From Nitrospiraceae bacterium (GTDB taxonomy: Bacteria; Nitrospirota; Thermodesulfovibrionia; Thermodesulfovibrionales; Dissulfurispiraceae), in NCBI GenBank assembly GCA_003170655.1, contig PMYY01000180.1:22509-33973 (forward strand): a stretch of 11,465 bases of DNA, read 5' to 3'. The position numbers and the translations under genes were made by a program. Of this stretch, positions 6,705 through 11,465 are shown piece by piece. How positions within the stretch are numbered: position 1 is the stretch's first letter; the number at the start of each line of letters is the position of its first letter. The notes under the pieces are model-generated. The model did not search any database and was not told where the DNA came from. It was given only the letters and a program-made list of their open reading frames with translations.

Positions 6705-7788
6705 ATTCAAAGACGTAAAGAATATCCTTGTAATAAAGCTTCGTCATATCGGCGATGTGCTCCTGACCGTACCTGTCTTCAGGGCGCTGCGCGAGACGTT
6801 TCCCGGCGCGCAAATCTCAGCCTTGGTCAATTCCGGGACTGAAGATGTGCTGGCAGGCAATCCCCTGATCGATGAAATCATCGTTTTCGACAGGAGTGTT
6901 AAGTCAACATCACTACTAATAAAATGCATAAAAGAGTTTTCATTTTTGAGTATGGTCCGTTCAAGGAACTTTGATATGACAGTTGACCTTACCAGCGGAG
7001 ATAGGGCCGCAATATTGAGCCTTGTGTCAGGTGCACGCTACCGAATTGCCTATAATCATGACGGCGGTTTTGCAGGGAAAAGATATTTATATACCCATCG
7101 TGCCGAGAAAGACGGCAGTCAGCATATGGTTCTGCAAAATTTTAATATGGTTAAGCAATTCGGCATGACCACGGAAGATCTCACTGTAGATTTTTTCTTG
7201 CCCAATGCTGCAAAGGAATTTGCGAATGATATTTTCAAAAAGCATTCGATAAATAAGGCCGATACCGTAGTCCATATACACCCGACTTCACGATGGCTGT
7301 TTAAATGCTGGAGGGATGAGTATATGGCCCAAGTAATAAACTGGCTAATAGAAAATAATGCCAGGGTAATAGTGACTTCATCTCCTTCCGGGCGGGAAAT
7401 GGAAAAAGCGGTGAATATTCTTTCTCTTGTGAAGGACAACTCAAAATTAATAGATTTGTGCGGCAAAACGACCATAAAGCAACTTGCGGCTGTTGCAGCG
7501 AGGTGTGATCTGTTTATTGGGGTTGATTCCGCACCTATGCATATTGCCGCCGCGCTTAACACCCCTGTGATAGCTCTCTTCGGTCCGAGTGGCGAGGAGC
7601 AATGGAGACCATGGGGCGAAGGGCATGCCACTCTTATCAAAAAGCTGGGATGCAAAGTATGCCAGAAATGCGAAAGCGATGGGGTTGAGGTGAGAAGATG
7701 TCTCGAAGCAATTAAGCCTGCAGAGGTCATCCGGCTTATTTCGACGAAGCTCAGCGAGAAAACGGAGCGCAGCGATGATTCAAAATGA
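6697..7788 (+). CDS. rfaQ: GT9 heptosyltransferase, WaaQ/RfaQ (heptosyltransferase III) type
   Basis: This 363-residue GT9 protein resembles the putative LPS heptosyltransferase III group. ILVIKLRHIGDVLLTVPVF (10-28) carries the catalytic-type Asp20, and ISALVNSGTEDVL (40-52) matches the subgroup. HIHPTSRWLFKCW (193-205) carries the donor-binding Lys203. GVDSAPMHIAAAL (275-287) and ALFGPSGEEQWRPWG (293-307) form the ADP-sugar site. The C-terminal cysteine-rich stretch GCKVCQKCESDG (318-329) with Cys335 is also a mark of the subgroup. It probably adds a branch heptose to the LPS inner core. The ATG at 6697 is preferred over a GTG at 6682 because the conserved fold begins right after it. It overlaps the previous gene by 8 bases and ends the plus-strand run, converging on the minus-strand acyltransferase unit. 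The symbol reflects family similarity, not proven function. Confidence 0.88.
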   Translation: MNEFKDVKNILVIKLRHIGDVLLTVPVFRALRETFPGAQISALVNSGTEDVLAGNPLIDEIIVFDRSVKSTSLLIKCIKEFSFLSMVRSRNFDMTVDLTSGDRAAILSLVSGARYRIAYNHDGGFAGKRYLYTHRAEKDGSQHMVLQNFNMVKQFGMTTEDLTVDFFLPNAAKEFANDIFKKHSINKADTVVHIHPTSRWLFKCWRDEYMAQVINWLIENNARVIVTSSPSGREMEKAVNILSLVKDNSKLIDLCGKTTIKQLAAVAARCDLFIGVDSAPMHIAAALNTPVIALFGPSGEEQWRPWGEGHATLIKKLGCKVCQKCESDGVEVRRCLEAIKPAEVIRLISTKLSEKTERSDDSK

Positions 7789-7930
7789 AATTGATAGGAC
7801 CGTCCTCCGGCTGCAATCAGTTGGATCATATTGAGGAAATGATATATAAAGGATTCTGTGATAAGGCTGAACATGCTGGGGGATATGATATGTGTAATAG
7901 TGCCCAGAAAGCTCAAGTTGATAAATATTA
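7789..7930. other. Convergent gap between GT9 and DHHW-like genes
   Basis: This 142-bp stretch lies between the 3' ends of two convergent genes. A bidirectional terminator would be expected. Only weak repeats are seen: CTGGG (7876-7880) with CCCAG (7903-7907), and AGGA/TCCT around 7796-7805. No stem with a T run was found on either strand. Confidence 0.5.
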
Positions 7931-9091
7931 TTATTCATATAGATCATCGCCGAGCAGACGGTCCAGGTTTCTCTCGACGATCTCTAGAATGATGATGTCA
8001 GGCTTTTCCTGTTCAACAACTGCCCGATCGATTGAATGGGTCCATACAAATACGCTTCGGGAGAAACACCAGGAGAGAGAGGGAATGAGCGCACTCCCGA
8101 ACGAATCCTGGAGCATTAACAGATTAGGAAGTTTGGAATTGTTCATAATGAAACCGGCTGACTCTTTCCCTTTCTCCGCAACGTACACTGGATTGAAGGG
8201 AAGTGGTGTGGGTATATTTTTCCAGGATAAACTTACTTCTGTATCCTCCATCACTTGTGACATTGACAGCATGGCAGCGATGTCCCCACCTCGTCTGTTG
8301 GATTCCTGTATTTCCGGATCAGGTATCGCAAGCGGCTTTATTTGAGCGTGCCGTTGCGGGAGCGTGCGCACTATTTCCAAAGAAGCTATATACCCTCCGT
8401 AAGCATTCCAATGAGAGTCTGTTTTTGAATAAAGAGGGTGCTTAGCTGATTCCTTTGCCTTTAATAGCGCGGATCGCAAATCAACTGCATGTAGTTCAGG
8501 CAGATGGGTGTGCAGGTGCTCCATTAACTGGTCAGCCTTTGTCCTCAGCCTGTACTTCTTTATCGAATCAGGCAAGTATTCCGGATAGATGGTCTGTTTG
8601 TTCGGTGCTATGACAAGCAAAAAGGTCATGCCCCTCTTGGTCAGTTCTCTGTTGACGGCATTGAGGTTTGTCAAGATCTTATTAAGCTGGATTTCTTTAT
8701 ACCATGCCAACCCCATGTAGTCCTTGAAAGGCGTATCATTATTGCGGGCGTCATCATAATAAAGCCACCCCTGCTTTCCGATGGCAATATTGGGGTTGGG
8801 CGAGACGTTTAGATGCATGACCCTTAGATAATTATTCAAATAAATCAGCAAGCTCCGACAACCGAAGTTGTCAGAGAAATACTTCTCCAATTCTTTTTGA
8901 AACACAGGCTTATGTATTGTGAATTTACGAATATCTGGTTTAGCAGCCAGGAATCTGTTTTCAGTAAGTTTGATTTCAGGAAGAAATGAGAATGCCATCT
9001 GCAGCAAAGGCAACCATAAGACAGAGAAAAAGAGCAAGATAACAGCATAGCTAAGGATTCGTCTATTTAGAGTTATCATCTCTTTATTCAT
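7931..9091 (-). CDS. AlgX/AlgJ/DHHW-like SGNH-type O-acetylation protein
   Basis: This 386-residue protein has one N-terminal membrane anchor (about 13-35) and an extracytoplasmic domain like AlgX, AlgJ and DHHW proteins. Those proteins accept or transfer acetyl groups onto polysaccharide next to an MBOAT partner. The visible motifs are LLVIAPNKQTIYPEYLP (158-174), YSKTDSHWNAYGGY (221-234) with Asp225 and His227 of the D-x-H pair, and LMLQDSFGSAL (325-335) with Ser330 as likely nucleophile. IVERNLDRLL (371-380) near the end is also typical. A complete Ser-His-Asp set suggests an active enzyme. The ATG is 2 bases from the stop of the MBOAT gene and lacks a Shine-Dalgarno of its own, so it is probably translated by coupling. 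An ATG four codons in is an alternative. The target glycan is not shown. Confidence 0.87.
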   Translation of the reverse strand: MNKEMITLNRRILSYAVILLFFSVLWLPLLQMAFSFLPEIKLTENRFLAAKPDIRKFTIHKPVFQKELEKYFSDNFGCRSLLIYLNNYLRVMHLNVSPNPNIAIGKQGWLYYDDARNNDTPFKDYMGLAWYKEIQLNKILTNLNAVNRELTKRGMTFLLVIAPNKQTIYPEYLPDSIKKYRLRTKADQLMEHLHTHLPELHAVDLRSALLKAKESAKHPLYSKTDSHWNAYGGYIASLEIVRTLPQRHAQIKPLAIPDPEIQESNRRGGDIAAMLSMSQVMEDTEVSLSWKNIPTPLPFNPVYVAEKGKESAGFIMNNSKLPNLLMLQDSFGSALIPSLSWCFSRSVFVWTHSIDRAVVEQEKPDIIILEIVERNLDRLLGDDLYE

Positions 9092-9093
9092 AA

Positions 9094-10545
9094 TTAAAAT
9101 CTGAAATAGATGAACGGATTATAGGAACCGCCGGCCAGGCTGACCACTGACAGTAAAAATACTGCGGCGAGCATGATCCCGTGTGTTCCAGCAATAAGCG
9201 CGTTTGCGCTGTACGTAGTTGACTCTCTTGAGATGAGACCCTTGGCTAGTATCGGAAGTCTCTTTGCGATTGGGGTAGAGCCGACAATGCCCACAATTGA
9301 GGCCAAAATAAGTTCCGTCGTATTTACGGCATATGCCGATAGGGGGATTGTACTTGCAACTGAAAGTCCTGAGAGGGCCTTAAGGTAATTCAGGGCATAA
9401 TCGAGAGATTCAGCCCTGAAGAACACCCACCCTATCATAACGACCGATAGCACATAGAGATGGGAAAGCGGCCCTTCTATAAGCTTCATGAATGCCTTGT
9501 TTCTCAGTCTTTCGACAACGAGGAAAAGGCCGTGCCATAGCCCCCATACGACAAATGTCCAGCTAGCCCCATGCCAGAATCCGCACAAGAAAAAGACAAT
9601 GATCAGATTGCCGTAAGTATGCGCAGTTGAGTGCTTGCTTCCACCAAGAGGGATATAGAGATAATCTCTAAACCAGGTCGAGAGTGAAATATGCCACCGT
9701 CTCCAAAAATCCTGGATCGATACAGCTGTATAGGGATAATTGAAGTTTTCTAGAAACTGGAAGCCAAACATCCTTCCCATGCCTATCGCCATGTCGGAAT
9801 ATCCAGAGAAGTCGAAGTATATCTGCAGGGTGTAACAGGTGAGCCCAAGCCAGGAGGCTCCGAAGGACAATTCACTGGGAGGCACCGAAAAAATAATATC
9901 AGCCGTGGCAGCAACCGTATTTGCGATGAGGACCTTTTTCCCAAGGCCGACAATGAACCGATTAATCCCTGAGACAAAAAGCTCTGGTGTGACGCGACGC
10001 GATGTCATCTGTAACGCTATATCTCGATATCTCACGATCGGACCCGCGATGAGCTGCGGAAAAAAAGACTTGTATGCCGCGAAATTAATGAGACTGCGAG
10101 TTGCCTTCACATCTTTGCGATAGACATCGACAACATATGAAATGGCCTGAAAAGTAAAAAAGGAGATGCCGATAGGAAGGTGGATCTTAGCGAGGTGCAA
10201 CGACTTTTCCGAAAATAAATGCAGACTAAAGTTTAACTGGTCTACAAAAAAATTGGCATATTTACAAATTATAAGCAGGACCAGGTTAAATGCAATGGCG
10301 ACAGAGACAAGATTGCGTGACTTTGCTTGGGAGACAGCCCCTGCCTTTTCAATGAAGAGCGCAACATAGTAATTGAAGATCACACATAGGATGAGGATCG
10401 CAACATACGTACCTTCTCCCCACATGTAGAACAAGACGCTCGAAACGAACAAGAAGGCATTGCGCCATTGCCTCTTCAGTAGGAAATAGACTGTAAGGAT
10501 GAGGGGGAGAAACAGAAATAGAAACAGGAGCGAGCTGAAGACCAT
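9094..10545 (-). CDS. AlgI-like MBOAT membrane O-acyltransferase
   Basis: This 483-residue polytopic membrane protein of the MBOAT family (AlgI/DltB-type) takes an acyl group, usually acetyl, from a cytoplasmic donor and passes it outward to a partner enzyme. The N-terminus MVFSSLLFLFLFLPL is typical of AlgI-like proteins and fixes the start. PIGISFFTFQAISYVVDVYR (124-143) is a strong family block. FFPQLIAGPIVRY (161-173), YFDFSGYSDMAIG (243-255), FWRRWHISLSTWFRDYLYIP (280-299) and CGFWHGASWTFVVWGLWHG (321-339) follow. His325 in FWHGA matches the catalytic His; His285 and His338 are also conserved. The C-terminal NPFIYFRF (476-483) is usual. The only ribosome-binding-like sequence, AAAGGAA, is about 15 bases from the ATG, so initiation may be weak. 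The DHHW-like partner gene follows after 2 bases. Full length, no breaks. Confidence 0.93.
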   Translation of the reverse strand: MVFSSLLFLFLFLPLILTVYFLLKRQWRNAFLFVSSVLFYMWGEGTYVAILILCVIFNYYVALFIEKAGAVSQAKSRNLVSVAIAFNLVLLIICKYANFFVDQLNFSLHLFSEKSLHLAKIHLPIGISFFTFQAISYVVDVYRKDVKATRSLINFAAYKSFFPQLIAGPIVRYRDIALQMTSRRVTPELFVSGINRFIVGLGKKVLIANTVAATADIIFSVPPSELSFGASWLGLTCYTLQIYFDFSGYSDMAIGMGRMFGFQFLENFNYPYTAVSIQDFWRRWHISLSTWFRDYLYIPLGGSKHSTAHTYGNLIIVFFLCGFWHGASWTFVVWGLWHGLFLVVERLRNKAFMKLIEGPLSHLYVLSVVMIGWVFFRAESLDYALNYLKALSGLSVASTIPLSAYAVNTTELILASIVGIVGSTPIAKRLPILAKGLISRESTTYSANALIAGTHGIMLAAVFLLSVVSLAGGSYNPFIYFRF

Positions 10546-10605
10546 TATCTGTTAGGTTATTTCCTTTATTGCTGTTGGCTACGATAAGACCGTGTGAATG
10601 ATCTC

Positions 10606-10636
10606 AACCATGGTTATTATAAAAGTCAAACGTTTG
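10606..10636. promoter_or_regulatory. Two palindromes, candidate operator of the MBOAT promoter
   Basis: CAAACGTTTG (10627-10636) is a perfect 10-bp palindrome inside the -35/-10 spacer. AACCATGGTT (10606-10615) is another, next to the -10 box and over the predicted start site. Their centres are 21 bp apart, about two helical turns, so proteins bound there would face the same side of the DNA. The two differ in sequence. A regulator is inferred, not seen. Confidence 0.4.
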
Positions 10637-10645
10637 CATTTTCAA
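10616..10645 (-). promoter_or_regulatory. Sigma-70-like promoter for the MBOAT/DHHW unit
   Basis: Read on the minus strand, TTGAAA (10645-10640) is followed after 18 bases by a perfect TATAAT (10621-10616). Transcription would begin near 10609, giving a leader of about 64 bases before the ATG at 10545. The -35 box matches the consensus TTGACA at five of six bases. Confidence 0.65.
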
Positions 10646-10811
10646 CCGGTCCTCTGACGAATGCGGATTTAACTGTTACGAGGTATGGACAAACTGAGGC
10701 GCATCTTTGTAACATTTAAGTCATACCTAATGATCCGGCTATGTTTACAATCTATAAATACACGGCGCGAACAATTAGGCTGCGATATTTGTACTAGGCA
10801 ATAAAAAGATA

Positions 10812-11465
10812 ATGGCAGAAAAGACCAACAAGATTAAGGTCAGGTTAATAAGAACGCTGATAACAATATGCAGCAGGCTGCGCAAAAGGCCGGTTGCTGC
10901 GGTGACCTCCGGCAGGTTTCTGGTGGTGAGTACGACGGGCATCGGTGATACATTATGGGGAACGCCTGCCATTTCGGCATTAAGAAAAAAATATCCCGAA
11001 GGGTATATCGGCGTTTTGACGAATCCGGCTGGAGCCGAGATCCTGAAGGATAATCCGGCAATCAGCGAGATATTTACATTCCGCCGTGGCATGGGCGGTT
11101 TTTTCAGGTTGCCGTTGCTTGTCGAATCATTGATAAAGAAGCGTCTTGATAAGGTCTTTATTTTCCATGCTTCAGACCGCATCATATGGCCTATTTGCTT
11201 TCTGACGGGTTCATCTGAAATCACAGGCTTTAAAGGACAGAGCAAAGACATGGATTTTATTTTGACAAATACAGTTGAGGCTGACCCGGCAGTGCACTGC
11301 ATAGAAAATAGATTCCGCATGCTTGCAGCGGTTGGCGTGGTTCAAGAAGATGAATCGCTTGAGCTGTTTCTGGATAGAGAGGAAGACGAAGAAGCTCGTC
11401 ACTTTCTGAAAGCAAATAACATCGGAGATGGGGAATTGATAGTAGGTCTCCATCCTGGGGCACAG
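10812..11465 (+). CDS. GT9 heptosyltransferase-like protein, N-terminal part (runs off the window)
   Basis: An open frame of 218 codons starts at ATG 10812 and reaches the window end without a stop. It begins with a basic leader of about 33 residues, MAEKTNKIKVRLIRT onward. FLVVSTTGIGDTLWGTPAI (36-54) is the GT9 N-terminal motif with catalytic-type Asp46. ISALRKKYPE (54-63), IGVLTNPAGAEILKDNPAI (66-84) and VGLHPGAQ (211-218) are the next family blocks; the last normally starts the donor-binding domain. Roughly the N-terminal 60 percent of a usual protein is present. The Shine-Dalgarno is weak. It is transcribed away from the MBOAT gene and extends the surface-glycan locus to the right. It differs clearly from the other two GT9 proteins here, so it is not a recent duplicate. 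Specificity is unknown. Confidence 0.87.
   Translation, partial: MAEKTNKIKVRLIRTLITICSRLRKRPVAAVTSGRFLVVSTTGIGDTLWGTPAISALRKKYPEGYIGVLTNPAGAEILKDNPAISEIFTFRRGMGGFFRLPLLVESLIKKRLDKVFIFHASDRIIWPICFLTGSSEITGFKGQSKDMDFILTNTVEADPAVHCIENRFRMLAAVGVVQEDESLELFLDREEDEEARHFLKANNIGDGELIVGLHPGAQ

Larger units (their letters stand above)
10546..10811. other. Divergent intergenic region
   Basis: This 266-bp region lies between the MBOAT gene (-) and a GT9 gene (+). It holds one strong promoter for the minus strand (10616-10645) and two perfect palindromes. No good plus-strand sigma-70 pair was found. TATAAAT at 10753-10759 lacks a partner -35 box at a suitable distance. No small gene is supported. Confidence 0.6.

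Noticed and set aside
7785..8345. A 186-codon plus-strand open frame whose ATG overlaps the GT9 stop as ATGA
   Set aside because: Most of it lies antisense to the DHHW-like gene, which has clear family motifs. The first 49 codons in the gap resemble no family I recognise, and no ribosome binding site stands out.
10707..10759. Plus-strand promoter for the right-end GT9 gene (TTGTAA, TTTACA, TATAAAT)
   Set aside because: None of these boxes pairs with a partner at 16-18 bp spacing, so no promoter is claimed.
10775..11320. Minus-strand open frame opposite the right-end GT9 gene
   Set aside because: The plus strand encodes clear GT9 motifs in order over the same bases, and the minus-strand product has no recognisable features.

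Overview
The window comes from a Gram-negative, probably anaerobic bacterium. It carries the end of an Rnf electron-transport operon in the order D-G-E-A-B, the distal part of the rnfCDGEAB order common outside the Gammaproteobacteria. Next to it are genes for lipopolysaccharide-type glycosylation, including several heptosyltransferase-family enzymes. Together these suggest a lineage such as Desulfobacterota or Nitrospirota, but the sequence alone does not settle it.

Positions 1-3119 (+) hold the tail of rnfD, then complete rnfG, rnfE, rnfA and rnfB. These encode a membrane complex that couples ferredoxin/NAD electron exchange to ion transport. The genes overlap or are closely spaced and mostly have strong ribosome binding sites. 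A 10-bp hairpin spans the rnfE/rnfA junction, and a 12-bp hairpin resembling an intrinsic terminator follows rnfB. The complex departs from the textbook form in three places. RnfE has alanine where the second membrane cysteine ligand is expected. RnfG has Gln instead of Asp in its flavinylation motif. RnfB has an N-terminal extension and 32 cysteines, enough for up to eight [4Fe-4S] clusters.

Positions 3202-7788 (+) hold four glycosyltransferase genes that alternate GT4, GT9, GT4, GT9. Two of the junctions are overlapping stop/start codons, so the set probably forms one transcript that builds an LPS core or a related surface glycan. The second GT9 protein resembles the heptosyltransferase III (WaaQ/RfaQ) group.

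Positions 7931-10545 (-) hold a convergent two-gene unit: an AlgI-like MBOAT membrane acyltransferase and, 2 bp downstream, an AlgX/AlgJ/DHHW-like SGNH-type protein. This is the usual pairing for moving an acetyl group across the membrane and O-acetylating a polysaccharide. A strong sigma-70-like promoter precedes the unit, with two perfect 10-bp palindromes whose centres lie 21 bp apart.

Positions 10812-11465 (+) hold the start of a third GT9 heptosyltransferase-like gene that runs off the window. The acyltransferase unit is therefore embedded in a glycan locus, and its substrate is plausibly the glycan made by the neighbours. No tRNA, rRNA, CRISPR array or recognisable mobile element was seen.
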